A stretch of 64,000 nt of DNA, from assembly GCF_026967475.1 (NCBI RefSeq), contig NZ_CP114058.1, positions 2,542,001-2,606,000 on the forward strand, written 5' to 3'. A program made the position numbers and the translations under genes. Under the pieces are notes generated by a model. It worked only from the letters and a program-made list of their open reading frames with translations, was not told the origin of the DNA and made no database searches. Shown here piece after piece: positions 20,105-30,004 of the stretch. This DNA comes from Rouxiella chamberiensis. GTDB lineage: Bacteria; Pseudomonadota; Gammaproteobacteria; Enterobacterales; Enterobacteriaceae. Within the stretch, counting starts at the first letter, position 1. The number at the start of each line of letters is the position of its first letter.

Positions 20105-21239
20105 TCAGGGACTCCAGCAAAATATCAATATCTTCGGGCTCATGGGCAGCCGTCAGGGTCAGACGCAGACGCGCACTGCCCGGCGCAACGGTCGGCGGGC
20201 GTATCGCACTTACCCACAGTTGCTGGTCTCGCAGGCGCTGCGCCAGATCCAGCGCCGCCTGATTCTCGCCGACGATGACCGGCTGAATGGCGCCGGACGA
20301 GGCGGTAAGCCCCAATCCGAGCTGCCCGGCACCCGTTCTGAAACGGGCAACGTTGGCCGCCAGTTTATCACGCAGGTCATCACCTTGCTGAATACATGTC
20401 AGTGCGGCCTGAAGTGCGCAAACTTGTGCTGCGGGCATCGCGGTGCTGTAAATCAGGTGACGCGCGAATTGCAGCAGGTAGTCGGCGGTGGCGTCATCAC
20501 ACAATACGGCAGCGCCGCTGCAACCAAACGCCTTGCCGAAAGTCAGGACCAGCAGTTCGGGTTTGATGCCCTGCTGCCAGCAGCTGCCGCGCCCCTGCTC
20601 GCCCACCACACCCACACCGTGCGCATCATCGACCATCAACCAGCTGCCGTATTCGCGGGCCAGCGTTTGCAGTTCGCGAAGCGGTGCTGCATCGCCGTCC
20701 ATGCTGAACACCCCTTCCGTCACCACCAGTGTTTCCCCGACCGCAGGCTTTTCAAGCAACCGGGACAGCGCCTGCGGCTGATTGTGGGCAAATCGCCGCA
20801 GCTGGGCTGGCGAGTGCATTGCCGCTTCCAGCAGTGAAGCATGGCTCAGTTTGTCGGCCAGAACGCGATCCTCGGCCTGCATCATGGCTGCAAGCACCGC
20901 CTGATTGGCAGCGAAACCGGAGATAAACAGCAATGCTCGCGGATACCCCTGCCACTGCGCAAGTTGCTGTTCGAATTGCTGATGCAGCGTCGAAAAGCCG
21001 GTGACATGACCTGAACCGCCGCTCCCGACACCATAACGGGTTGCCCCTTGCTGCCATGCTGCGACAAGCGCCGGATGCTGCGAGAGTCCGAGGTAGTCGT
21101 TGCCCGAAAAATTCAGATAGCGACGGCCACCCTGTTGCAGCCAGCGGCCGTTGCCGCCCGCATTTGGCAATCGGACCCTGAATGCGCGGGCAGCGTGGCG
21201 TTCCTCAACGGCCTGACCCATGCGGCTGTGCCAGCTCAT
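20076..21239 (-). CDS. bioF: 8-amino-7-oxononanoate synthase
   Basis: PLP-dependent condensation of pimeloyl-ACP with alanine. It has 387 residues (E. coli 384). Motifs: '[10 protein letters not shown]', '[10 protein letters not shown]', '[10 protein letters not shown]' and the PLP-lysine region '[13 protein letters not shown]'. It lies second in the bioBFCD operon under BirA control, overlapping bioC. Confidence 0.95.
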   Translation of the reverse strand: MSWHSRMGQAVEERHAARAFRVRLPNAGGNGRWLQQGGRRYLNFSGNDYLGLSQHPALVAAWQQGATRYGVGSGGSGHVTGFSTLHQQFEQQLAQWQGYPRALLFISGFAANQAVLAAMMQAEDRVLADKLSHASLLEAAMHSPAQLRRFAHNQPQALSRLLEKPAVGETLVVTEGVFSMDGDAAPLRELQTLAREYGSWLMVDDAHGVGVVGEQGRGSCWQQGIKPELLVLTFGKAFGCSGAAVLCDDATADYLLQFARHLIYSTAMPAAQVCALQAALTCIQQGDDLRDKLAANVARFRTGAGQLGLGLTASSGAIQPVIVGENQAALDLAQRLRDQQLWVSAIRPPTVAPGSARLRLTLTAAHEPEDIDILLESLNGCSYRISK

Positions 21240-21299
21240 TTTTTGCCAACCCGATATGCTTTTAACCGAAGCGATAGTGCAAACATCCCGCTGCCGTTA

Positions 21300-22338
21300 T
21301 TACACCGCCGCATTGTAGAAACTGCTCGGTATCGGCATGTATCAGCTGTGAATTCAGCGCCTGCTGCTGCTCTTCATCCCCCATTTCAGTAGCGAAGTTC
21401 TGCGGATTCAGTCCAAGCTTGCCAAAGAGAATCAAGTCTTTGTCTTCTGCCGGATTCGGCGTGGTCAGCAACTTGCAGCCGTAGAAAATCGAATTGGCTC
21501 CCGCCATAAAACACATGGCCTGCGTTTGCTCGCTCATCTGTTCGCGACCCGCCGAAAGACGTACATACGAGCGCGGCATCATGATGCGAGCCACGGCAAT
21601 GGTGCGGATAAAATCGAACGGATCGACATCATCGTTATCGGCCATCGGCGTCCCTTTGACCTTGACCAGCATGTTGATCGGCACGCTTTCGGGCGGCACA
21701 GGCAGATTAGCAAGCTGCATCAGCAGACCTGCGCGGTCTTTTACCGATTCCCCCAACCCGACAATACCGCCGGAACAAACCTTGATGCCCGCGCCGCGCA
21801 CTTCCTGAAGCGTATCAAGACGTTCCTGATAGCTTCGGGTCGTGATCACGCTGCCGTAAAACTCGGGAGACGTGTCGAGATTGTGGTTGTAGAAATCCAG
21901 CCCTGCCGTCGCCAACCGCTGCGCCTGCGTGGTATTCAAGGTGCCCAGCGTCATGCAGGTTTCCATGCCCAGTTCTTTCACACCCTGCACCATCTGCTCG
22001 AGATACGGCATGTCGCGGTCATGCGGATTTTTCCATGCAGCGCCCATGCAAAAGCGCGTCGAGCCTGCGGCCTTGGCCTGACGTGCCGATTCCAGCACCT
22101 GCTCGACCTGCATTAATCGTTCGGATTCCAGCCCAGTCTTGTAGCGCGAGCTTTGCGGACAATATTTGCAGTCTTCCGGGCAGGCACCCGTTTTAATCGA
22201 CAGCAAGGTACTGACCTGCACCTGCCGCGGATCGAAATGCTGACGATGAATTTGCTGTGCCTCGAACATCAGTTCAAGAAACGGTTTTTCGAATAACGCT
22301 TTAGTTTGCTCATAAGTCCAACGGGTGCGGGCTGTCAT
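21300..22338 (-). CDS. bioB: Biotin synthase, one frameshift at the extreme C-terminus
   Basis: Radical SAM enzyme that inserts sulfur into dethiobiotin. The [4Fe-4S] motif CxxxCxxC is at Cys53, Cys57 and Cys60, as in E. coli. Cluster-2 ligands include 'GGIVGLGE' context cysteines and '[11 protein letters not shown]'. The start at 22338 has GGAGA eight bases upstream; the longer in-frame start is not supported. Near the end, AAA at 21319-21321 has one base too many. Removing it gives '...EQFYNAAV' and a stop at 21300, 345 residues against 346 in E. coli. As read, a 13-residue nonsense tail runs to 21262. Confidence 0.95.
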
Positions 22339-22364
22339 AAGACATCTCCAAAAGTAATGATATA

Positions 22365-22398
22365 CCGTCAACCATTTTTGATTTATTTTAGTTTACGG
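22365..22398. promoter_or_regulatory. BirA-like operator, bioB-proximal
   Basis: CCGTCAACC-N16-AGTTTACGG resembles the biotin operator TTGTAAACC-N16-GGTTTACAA, with imperfect half-sites. It lies between the divergent bioB and bioA genes, where BirA-biotinyl-AMP should repress both directions. Confidence 0.5.
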
Positions 22399-22428
22399 TC
22401 AACGTAATATTTTATTTTTGGTTTACAT
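22396..22428. promoter_or_regulatory. BirA-like operator, bioA-proximal
   Basis: The right half GGTTTACAT matches the bio operator half-site nearly perfectly. The left half CGGTCAACG, 15 bases away, is degenerate and overlaps the right half of the neighbouring site. One of the two overlapping sites is expected to be the true bioO. Confidence 0.6.
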
Positions 22429-22460
22429 CTATTTTAATAATCCGCTCGCAAGGACTTCTC

Positions 22461-23747
22461 ATGACTCCGGCCGATCTCGAATTCGATAAGCGCCATATCT
22501 GGCATCCGTACACTTCCATGACTCAACCGCTGCCCACTTATCCCGTTGAATCTGCCGAAGGCGTTATGCTTCATCTGGCCGATGGGCGGCAACTGGTAGA
22601 CGGCATGTCGTCATGGTGGGCAGCCATTCACGGCTATAATCACCCGCGTCTGAATCAGGCGGCCATCGAGCAGATCGGAAAAATGTCTCACGTCATGTTT
22701 GGCGGCATTACGCATCCTTCAGCCATTGCGCTGAGCCGTCAGCTGGTCGACATGACACCCGCCGGTCTCGAGTGCGTCTTTCTGGCCGACTCCGGGTCCG
22801 TCGCCGTTGAAGTGGCGATAAAGATGGCTATGCAATACTGGCAGGCGCGCGGCGAAAAACGGCAAAAGGTGCTGACCCTGCGCAATGGCTACCACGGCGA
22901 TACTTTTGGCGCGATGGCGGTATGCGACCCGCAAAACTCGATGCACAGTCTGTATCAGGGCTATTTACCGGATCATCTTTTTGCCCCTGCGCCGCAAAGC
23001 CGCTTCGATGCGCCGTGGAACCCGCAAGACATTGCGCCGTTTGCTGCCCTGCTGCGCGAACATCAGCATCAGATTGCCGCCGTGATCCTTGAACCCGTGG
23101 TGCAAGGCGCAGGCGGAATGCGCATGTATCATCCGCAGTATCTCAAACAGGTTCGCGCACTGTGCGACGAGGCGGGCATCCTGCTTGTTGCCGATGAAAT
23201 CGCCACCGGTTTTGGCCGCACGGGCAAGATGTTTGCCTGCGATCACGCTGGAATCGCCCCCGATATTCTCTGCGTTGGCAAAGCGCTGACCGGGGGTTAC
23301 ATGACGCTTTCGGCGACGCTGACTACCCGCAAGGTAGCCGAAACTATCAGTAACGGCGACGCAGGCTGCTTTATGCATGGCCCGACTTTTATGGGCAATC
23401 CGCTGGCTTGTGCCGTTGCCAGCGCCAGCCTCTCACTGCTTGCCGAAAATCATTGGCCGTTGCAGGTAGCCACCATCGAAGCGCAGCTCAAAGCCGAACT
23501 GACGCCATTGAAGCAGCATTCCGCCGTCGCGGATGTGCGGGTTCTCGGCGCAATTGGCGTGGTCGAGATGCGGCAACCTGTCGACATGGCGCGCTTGCAG
23601 CAGCATTTTGTGACGCAGGGTGTGTGGATTCGCCCATTCGGCAAACTCATCTACCTGATGCCGCCGTATATCATTAGCTCGGTTCGGCTCAGCCAACTTA
23701 CACAGGCAATCGCCACCGCGCTAGAGGTGCTCTACCGAGAAAGTTGA
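22461..23747 (+). CDS. bioA: Adenosylmethionine-8-amino-7-oxononanoate aminotransferase
   Basis: PLP aminotransferase that uses SAM as amino donor to make 7,8-diaminopelargonate. It has 428 residues (E. coli 429). It starts '[20 protein letters not shown]' after AAGGA. Substrate and PLP motifs are '[14 protein letters not shown]', '[11 protein letters not shown]', '[16 protein letters not shown]' and the PLP-lysine region '[10 protein letters not shown]'. It is divergent from bioB across the BirA operators. Confidence 0.96.
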   Translation: MTPADLEFDKRHIWHPYTSMTQPLPTYPVESAEGVMLHLADGRQLVDGMSSWWAAIHGYNHPRLNQAAIEQIGKMSHVMFGGITHPSAIALSRQLVDMTPAGLECVFLADSGSVAVEVAIKMAMQYWQARGEKRQKVLTLRNGYHGDTFGAMAVCDPQNSMHSLYQGYLPDHLFAPAPQSRFDAPWNPQDIAPFAALLREHQHQIAAVILEPVVQGAGGMRMYHPQYLKQVRALCDEAGILLVADEIATGFGRTGKMFACDHAGIAPDILCVGKALTGGYMTLSATLTTRKVAETISNGDAGCFMHGPTFMGNPLACAVASASLSLLAENHWPLQVATIEAQLKAELTPLKQHSAVADVRVLGAIGVVEMRQPVDMARLQQHFVTQGVWIRPFGKLIYLMPPYIISSVRLSQLTQAIATALEVLYRES

Positions 23748-23859
23748 TTCTTCGAGATGTCTTGGGAAACAGGCAAATTTTTATTGTCGGCGTAGCAAAA
23801 CTGTTGCTTAATCAGTGAACACCGCTACGCCCCTTTCGCCATGCCCAAGAGGAGTCTGC

Positions 23860-25015
23860 ATGAAGAGCGCCCTGTCACCGCAGTCGAAATTACCCGACGT
23901 CGGCACCACGATTTTTACCGTTATTGGCCAACTGAGCGCCGAGCACAATGCGCTGAATCTTTCACAGGGCGCGCCCAACTTCTCATGCCAGCCATCACTG
24001 ATTGACGCTGTCGCCACCTCCATGCGCGCCGGTCAAAACCAGTACGCGCCGATGGCGGGCGTTGCGGCGCTGCGCGAGGCACTGGCCGACAAGGTCGAGG
24101 CGCTTTACGGCAGTCGCTACGACGCCAGCAGCGAAGTCACCATCACCGCCAGCGCCAGTGAGGGCCTCTATTCCGCCATAAGCGCACTGGTGCATCCTGG
24201 CGATGAAGTCATCTATTTCGAACCGGCTTTCGACAGCTATTCTCCTATCGTTCGCCTTCAGGGAGCCATTCCGGTTCCCGTAACGCTGTCGATGGAAGAT
24301 TTCAGCATCGACTGGGATCACGTTTCAAGCGTAATCAACAGCCGCACGCGGATGATAATCATCAATAGTCCGCACAATCCTACCGGCGCAATCTTTACCC
24401 AGCACGACATCGACAGACTTACGGCGTTAACGCGCGATACCGATATCGTTATCTTGTCCGATGAAGTCTATGAGCATGTTGTCTTCGACGGCGAAGCGTC
24501 ACGAAAGCATGGCCCGTCATCCTGCACTTGCCGAGCGCAGCGTGATTGTTTCCTCCTTTGGTAAAACCTATCACGTGACTGGCTGGCGCGTAGGTTACAC
24601 ACTCGCCCCCGCTGCGCTGATGGATGAAATACGCAAGATCCACCAGTTTATGGTATTCACCGCCGACACCCCGATGCAGCACGCTTTTGTCGAGGCGCTG
24701 GGCAATCCGCAAAGCTATCTCGGACTGGCTGATTTCTACCAGCAGAAACGCGATTTAATGGCCAATTCTCTACAGCATTCGCGCTTCGAGCTTCTGCCAA
24801 GCCGTGGCAGCTTCTTTATGCTCGCCCGATTCAGCCATTTCAGCCCGCTCAGCGACGACGACTTTGTCTTGAGCCTGATTCGCGACCATCAGGTATCCAG
24901 CATCCCCCTGTCGGCCTTTTACAGCAATAACCAGCCTACAGGCTTGATTCGCCTTAGTTTTGCCAAAGACGACGCCACCCTGATCGAAGGAACGCGTCGA
25001 CTCTGCGGTGTTTGA
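23860..25015 (+). CDS. ybdL: Methionine aminotransferase YbdL-like, one frameshift
   Basis: Fold-type I PLP aminotransferase closest to YbdL, which prefers methionine and other non-polar amino acids. It begins 'MKSALSPQSKLPDVGTTIF' after AGGAG, preferred over an upstream in-frame ATG without one. Motifs are 'NSPHNPTGAIF', 'LSDEVYEH' and the PLP-lysine 'SSFGKTYHVTGWRVGY'. The frame breaks at T24499. Without it the junction reads 'FDGEAHESMARHP' and the protein has 384 residues (E. coli 386). This is the one break that is not in a homopolymer. It is followed by a periplasmic binding protein gene, so the pair may act on the same amino acid. Confidence 0.88.
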
Positions 25016-25040
25016 TCCCCTGCCCTCTGGAGTCTTGAAG

Positions 25041-25829
25041 ATGCATAAATTGAAAAGCTTGCTGTTGTTAGGTTGTGCGGTTGCCTCTTTCTCCCATTTT
25101 TCTGCTCTGGCAGCCGATTCCACTCTCAAATTTGGTCTTGAAGCGCAATATCCGCCGTTTGAGTCGAAATCGGCCAGCGGTGAACTGGAGGGCTTTGATA
25201 TCGATCTCGGCAAGGCGGTGTGCGCTGCGGCAAAGGTAACGTGTGAATGGAGCGAAACCTCGTTTGACGGGCTTATTCCGGCGCTTCAGGCGCAAAAATT
25301 CGATGCTATCAATTCGGCGATGAACGTGACGGAAAAACGTCGGCAGGCAATCGATTTTACGCAGGTGATTTATCGTGTTCCCAGCAAGCTGATTGCAAAG
25401 AGCAATTCGGGTCTGTTGCCCGAAGTGAGTGCATTGAAAGGCAAGCACATTGGGGTATTGCAAGGCTCGATTCAGGAAAGCTTTGCGCAGGCACATTGGG
25501 CGCCACAGGGAGTAGATGTTGTCTCCTATCAGGATCAGAGTCAGGTTTATCTTGATTTAACCTCAGGTCGTCTCGATGGCACGCTGGTGCTGGCACCGGC
25601 AGGCCAGACCGGATTCCTGACCAAACCCGACGGCAAAGGTTTCAGCTTCGTCGGCAATGCGGTACGCGATGACAAGATTCTCGGCAGCGGCGTTGCGTTC
25701 GGGCTGCGCAAAGGCGACACCGCTAACAAGGCGCGTCTGGACAAAGCAATCGACATCATCAAAAAAGACGGCGTGGTGGGACAACTGTCGAAAAAATACT
25801 TCGGCGATCTCGACGTTAGCGTGAAATAG
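25041..25829 (+). CDS. Periplasmic amino-acid-binding protein (HisJ/ArtI family)
   Basis: Solute-binding protein of a polar amino-acid ABC importer, 262 residues with a signal peptide ending about residue 23 ('FSALAADS'). It shows the family pattern 'LKFGLEAQYPPFESK', 'ELEGFDIDLGKAV', 'SFDGLIPALQAQKFDAI' and the C-terminal 'KKYFGDLDV', typical of lysine/arginine/ornithine/histidine binders. No permease or ATPase gene is adjacent, so it must share one encoded elsewhere. It starts 26 bp after the YbdL-like gene, probably in one transcript. The ligand is not determinable from sequence alone. Confidence 0.85.
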   Translation: MHKLKSLLLLGCAVASFSHFSALAADSTLKFGLEAQYPPFESKSASGELEGFDIDLGKAVCAAAKVTCEWSETSFDGLIPALQAQKFDAINSAMNVTEKRRQAIDFTQVIYRVPSKLIAKSNSGLLPEVSALKGKHIGVLQGSIQESFAQAHWAPQGVDVVSYQDQSQVYLDLTSGRLDGTLVLAPAGQTGFLTKPDGKGFSFVGNAVRDDKILGSGVAFGLRKGDTANKARLDKAIDIIKKDGVVGQLSKKYFGDLDVSVK

Positions 25830-25949
25830 TTAAAAACTTCGGTAGACCCGCCATCGCGGTGAAAGAGAGGCAATACGTCGGCTATTTCACCGCAAGCAAA
25901 TGTCGCGTCAACATCTCGGCGGTATCGATTTTACCCTGACGTCATTATT

Positions 25950-25975
25950 CCTGCGGCAACCTTCCCTGCCGCAGG
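25950..25975. other. Perfect hairpin in the gap before curA
   Basis: CCTGCGGC (25950-25957) pairs perfectly with GCCGCAGG (25968-25975) around a 10-nt loop, about 120 bp after the binding-protein stop. The T tract is weak. It may be a terminator for the upstream pair or a leader element of curA. The rest of this 297-bp gap has no gene. Confidence 0.5.
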
Positions 25976-26126
25976 TTACGAGCTGAACAGGTTGTATCTG
26001 TTAACAAAACAATCCTTTCAAATTCTGTACCTTAGCGTTGCATCCCTGTTACCGTTCCCTTACTTGCCCACCTGACGTCCTATACTTGTTGCCGGTGGAA
26101 GATTTTTTTAATGCTAAGGAGTCAGT

Positions 26127-27170
26127 ATGTCTCAAAATTCAACTGTCAATCGCCGCTTTGTCCTTGCTTCTCGTCCCAAGGGCGCGCCGGTTGCCGAAAA
26201 CTTCCGTTTGGAAGAAGCTGAACTGCCAACCATCAACGACGGCCAATTGCTGTTGCGCACCGTGTATCTGTCACTTGACCCGTATATGCGCGGCAGAATG
26301 AGTGATGCACCTTCCTATGCCGCGCCCGTTGCCATCGATGAAGTCATGACCGGCGGCGCCGTGTCACGGGTTGTGGAATCAAAACATCCTGATTTCAAAA
26401 CCGGTGACTGGGTCGTGGCGACCAACGGCTGGCAGGATTATGCCGCAATCGACGGTAAACTCGCGCGTAAACTCGAAGGCGCAGCACTGAAACACCCTTC
26501 GCTGGCGCTTGGCGTGCTTGGTATGCCGGGCTTCACCGCCTATATGGGTCTGCTGGATATCGGTGACCCTAAACCGGGTGAAACGGTCGTTGTCGCGGCG
26601 GCAACCGGTCCTGTCGGTTCGCTGGTCGGCCAGATTGCCAAACTGAAAGGCTGCAAAGTTGTCGGCATTGCCGGTGGCGAAGACAAATGCCGCTACGCGG
26701 TCGAACACTTCGGATTCGATGAATGTATCGACCACCGCGGTGAAAAGCTCGAACAGCGCCTGAAAGAAGCCTGTCCTCGCGGCATTGATGTCTATTTCGA
26801 AAACGTGGGCGGCAAAGTCTTCGACGCGGTATTGCCGCTGCTCAACACCAAGGCTCGCGTGCCGCTGTGCGGCGTGGTTTCGCAGTACAACGCGCAAGGT
26901 CTGCCTAAAGGTGAAGACCGCCTGATGTTGCTGACCAATACCATCTTGAAAAAACGCTTACGTATTCAAGGGTTTATTATCTTTGATGATTATGGCCACC
27001 GTTATCCGGAATTCGCCGGTCAGATGAGCGAATGGTTCTCTGCCGACAAGATTAAATTCCGTGAACATATTGTCGAAGGTCTGGAACAGGCACCCGACCA
27101 GCTGATTGGCCTGCTGGAAGGGAAAAACTTCGGCAAGCTGGTGATTCAGGTCGGTGACGAGGCGCAATAA
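26127..27170 (+). CDS. curA: NADPH-dependent curcumin/2-alkenal reductase
   Basis: Zinc-independent medium-chain reductase of the CurA (YncB) type, which reduces C=C bonds of curcumin and alpha,beta-unsaturated carbonyls. It has 347 residues (E. coli 345). Signatures are 'RTVYLSLDPYMRGRMSD', 'GMPGFTAYMGLLDIG', the NADPH-binding 'AAATGPVGSLVGQIAKLKG' and 'YFENVGGKVFDAVLPLLN'. The start follows 'CTAAGGAGTCAGT'. It heads a same-strand run curA - DJ-1-like - ybhB. Confidence 0.92.
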   Translation: MSQNSTVNRRFVLASRPKGAPVAENFRLEEAELPTINDGQLLLRTVYLSLDPYMRGRMSDAPSYAAPVAIDEVMTGGAVSRVVESKHPDFKTGDWVVATNGWQDYAAIDGKLARKLEGAALKHPSLALGVLGMPGFTAYMGLLDIGDPKPGETVVVAAATGPVGSLVGQIAKLKGCKVVGIAGGEDKCRYAVEHFGFDECIDHRGEKLEQRLKEACPRGIDVYFENVGGKVFDAVLPLLNTKARVPLCGVVSQYNAQGLPKGEDRLMLLTNTILKKRLRIQGFIIFDDYGHRYPEFAGQMSEWFSADKIKFREHIVEGLEQAPDQLIGLLEGKNFGKLVIQVGDEAQ

Positions 27171-27220
27171 TACGCTGCGCCCTTTTCCGGAAATCCTTGA
27201 ATGTCTTTAGAGGTGATGCG

Positions 27221-27901
27221 ATGAAACTGTTAATTGTACTGACTTCCCACGATAAACTGGGCGATACCGGCAAGAAAACGGGCTTCTGGCTGGAGGAGTT
27301 TACCGCGCCCTATTACGAGTTTGTCGATGCCGGTGCCGATGTCGTGCTGGCTTCGCCGCTGGGCGGGCAGCCGCCGCTTGATCCTAAAAGTGATGAACCC
27401 GACGCGCAAACTGAAACTACCGCGCGTTTCCGTCAGGATACCCAGGCTCAACAACGGCTGGCCGAGACGCACAAACTGTCTGAAATCGATGTCGACGATT
27501 TTGACGCGGTCTTTTATCCGGGTGGACACGGTCCGCTTTGGGACTTGTCGGAAGACGCCGATTCTATCGTGCTGATTGAAGATTTCTGGCGTGCCGACAA
27601 ACCGGTTGCCGCAGTCTGCCATGCCCCCGGTGTGTTGCGTCACGTCGAAATTGACGATGAACCACTCGTTAAAGACAAACGTGTCACAGGCTTTAGCAAC
27701 AGCGAAGAAGAAGCCGTGCAGTTAACCGACATCGTCCCTTTCCTCGTCGAAGACGAATTAAAGAAAAACGGCGGCGATTACAGCAAGGCGGCAGACTGGC
27801 GACCTTATGTCGTGGTTGACGGCAAGTTGATCACCGGTCAGAACCCGGCCTCTTCCGCCGCCGTTGCCCAGGCATTATTGAAAATGCTAGGCTCGAAGTG
27901 A
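27221..27901 (+). CDS. DJ-1/PfpI family protein (class I GATase-like)
   Basis: A 226-residue DJ-1/PfpI superfamily protein of the Hsp31-like, glutamine-amidotransferase-like type. The nucleophile elbow is 'AAVCHAPG', with the catalytic cysteine. The upstream Glu appears in 'KKTGFWLEEF', and 'FYPGGHGPLWDL' is typical of the subgroup. Such proteins often act as glyoxalases/chaperones against reactive carbonyls. The start at 27221 has GAGGTG upstream; an ATG eight codons earlier is less likely. It lies 51 bp after curA, in a probable carbonyl-stress cluster; the joint role is inference. Confidence 0.85.
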   Translation: MKLLIVLTSHDKLGDTGKKTGFWLEEFTAPYYEFVDAGADVVLASPLGGQPPLDPKSDEPDAQTETTARFRQDTQAQQRLAETHKLSEIDVDDFDAVFYPGGHGPLWDLSEDADSIVLIEDFWRADKPVAAVCHAPGVLRHVEIDDEPLVKDKRVTGFSNSEEEAVQLTDIVPFLVEDELKKNGGDYSKAADWRPYVVVDGKLITGQNPASSAAVAQALLKMLGSK

Positions 27902-27928
27902 TAATCAAAACAAAAATCAGAGGAAATC

Positions 27929-28411
27929 ATGGCCTTTATCATTAAAAGCAACGACCTGAAAGATGGCGAAAAAATGCCGAACGCTCAGGTGTTTAACGGC
28001 ATGGGATACGAAGGGGACAACCTTTCTCCGCACCTCGGCTGGGAAAATGCGCCCGCAGGCACCAAAAGCTTCGCCATTACCTGTTACGATCCCGATGCGC
28101 CAACGGGTTCCGGCTGGTGGCACTGGGGCGTAGCCAATCTGCCGGCCAATATCAGTGAACTGCCTACCGGCGCAGGTTCCGACAAGGGCGGTCTGCCTGC
28201 CGGTGCGGTACAAACGCGTACCGATTTTGGCAAGGCGGGTTATGGCGGTGCGGCACCTCCGCAGGGCGAGCATCACCGCTACCAGTTCACCGTCTATGCG
28301 CTGGACGTCGACACGCTCGAGGTTTCGGAAGAGTCCAGCGGTGCTTACCTTGGCTTTAACCTGCACTTCCACACGTTGGCCAAAGCCTCCCTGACGGTAA
28401 TTTATAGCTAA
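27929..28411 (+). CDS. ybhB: YbhB/PEBP family Raf-kinase-inhibitor-like protein
   Basis: A 160-residue phosphatidylethanolamine-binding protein homologue (E. coli YbhB 158). It contains 'GDNLSPHLGWENAPAGTKSF', 'CYDPDAPTGSGWWHWGVANL' and 'HRYQFTVYALD', which form the anion-binding pocket of the family. The cellular function is not known. As in E. coli it lies between the bioA and ybhC genes. Confidence 0.92.
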   Translation: MAFIIKSNDLKDGEKMPNAQVFNGMGYEGDNLSPHLGWENAPAGTKSFAITCYDPDAPTGSGWWHWGVANLPANISELPTGAGSDKGGLPAGAVQTRTDFGKAGYGGAAPPQGEHHRYQFTVYALDVDTLEVSEESSGAYLGFNLHFHTLAKASLTVIYS

Positions 28412-28614
28412 TGAATTGGGGTAAAGGTCGAAAAAACTTTTGCCCACAGATAAAGTAATTCTTAAACATAAAATCGAGCTGTGTTACAAAACCTGCATGG
28501 TTTTAACCGGGATAATTTGTCACTTATAAAACCCGGTAAAACACAGCCGAATTTACATTGCCAAGTGGTCAGCCGTGCTGGCCGCTTTTTTTGTGCCTCA
28601 AGGAGTCTGACACC

Positions 28615-29918
28615 GTGAAAATAACCCCTCTGTCGCGCGCCTGCGCCGTATTATCCGCCTCGCTGGTTCTTGCCGCCTGTAGCCATAGCGAAGAGAATCT
28701 CTCAACGCAGGTTGCACCGGGCACAGCAGCGTTGCCGGTACTGAGCGCCGATGAAGCCTCGAACTTCACCAAGAACGCCTATCTGGCCTTTGGCGGACCT
28801 TCTGTCCAGACTCAGCAGCAAGGTTGGACGCCGGTCGTCGCCAATACCGACAACGTCAGCAGCGCCTATGTGGTCGGGCCGCAGAAAGGCACCGACGGCG
28901 CGCAATTCACCACGGTACAGCAGGCGATTAACGCGGCAATGAAGGATCACAATCACGGCGAACGCGAATACATCAAAATCCTGCCCGGCACCTATACCGG
29001 CACGATTTACATTCCGGCAGGCGCACCGCCAATCAGCCTGTTCGGTGCGGGCACCAGCCCGGATCAGGTTGTGCTGCAACAGGGTCTGGAGGCGGGCATT
29101 GCGCCAGCCGACTATCGCAAGGCCGTGAATGCCAACGGCGAGTTCCTGCCGGGCGACCGCGCCTGGTACATGTTCTCGCTGTGCGGCAATCAGCAGGCAG
29201 CCACCCTCGGCGCAGATTGCAGCGCAACGCTGTGGGCGCAGAGCCGTGGCTTGCAGTTGCAGAACCTGACCGTCGCCAACAGCTTGCTGGATACCACCGA
29301 TGCGGGCGAACACCCTGCCGTGGCGCTGCGCGTTGATGGCGACCAGACGCTACTTGAAAACGTTCACGTTTTGGGTCGTGAAAATACCTTGCTGGTCAAC
29401 ACAAGCGACGTCAGCAACAAGCCGGTGACCAACCGTTACAGCCGCGTTTACGTGCATAACAGCCTGATTGAAGGTGATGTCGACTACGTGACCGGCATGG
29501 CGAATGCGGTCTTCGATCACGTCGAATTCCATACCGTATCAAGCCGTGGCGTGAAGCAGGCCAGCGTATTTGCACCGATTACTCCTGCCAATGCGCCTTA
29601 TGGCTATCTGGTGATTGACAGCAGTCTGACCGGCGACAAGGGCTTCTCCGGCGAAGGCGCATCACAGAAAGCCTTGCTGGGTCGTTCCGCCGATCTGGGT
29701 ACTGCCGAGGGGGTTACGCGCCGGGTCAGACGCCGAATGGTCAGCTGGTTATCCGCGACAGCCAGATTGACGCCAGCTACAACCTGCAACAGCCGTGGGG
29801 CAATGCCGCCTATTCGCAGCGTCCGTTCAACGGCAACATCGCGCCAAATCGCGACCTTAACGACACCGGTTTCAATCGCCTGTGGCAGTACAACAACACC
29901 GCCGCCGGCCTTAAGTAA
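28615..29918 (+). CDS. ybhC: Outer-membrane acyl-CoA thioesterase/pectinesterase-like lipoprotein YbhC, one frameshift
   Basis: Pectinesterase-fold lipoprotein. The GTG start at 28615 has AGGAG nine bases upstream; a lipobox 'LAAC' puts the lipidated cysteine at residue 22. Right-handed beta-helix motifs include 'QFTTVQQAINAAM', 'GDVDYVTGMANAVF' and 'GRSADLGT'. The frame breaks in GGGGG 29709-29713. One added G gives 'TAEGGYAPGQTPNGQLVIRD' and a stop at 29918, 434 residues (E. coli 427). E. coli YbhC lacks pectinesterase activity and is reported as an acyl-CoA thioesterase; whether this one cuts pectin is open. Confidence 0.9.
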
Positions 29919-29949
29919 CTCATTTCGCAGGTTCGCTTTTCAAGCCAAT

Positions 29950-29986
29950 AAAAAACGCCAGACTGTCACGGTCTGGCGTTTTTTTT
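29950..29986. terminator. Bidirectional terminator between ybhC and pgl
   Basis: A 9-bp stem ACGCCAGAC/GTCTGGCGT with a 7-nt loop, flanked by six A and eight T. It serves both convergent genes. Confidence 0.9.
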
Positions 29987-30004
29987 ATCGCGAAACAGGG
30001 ACGA

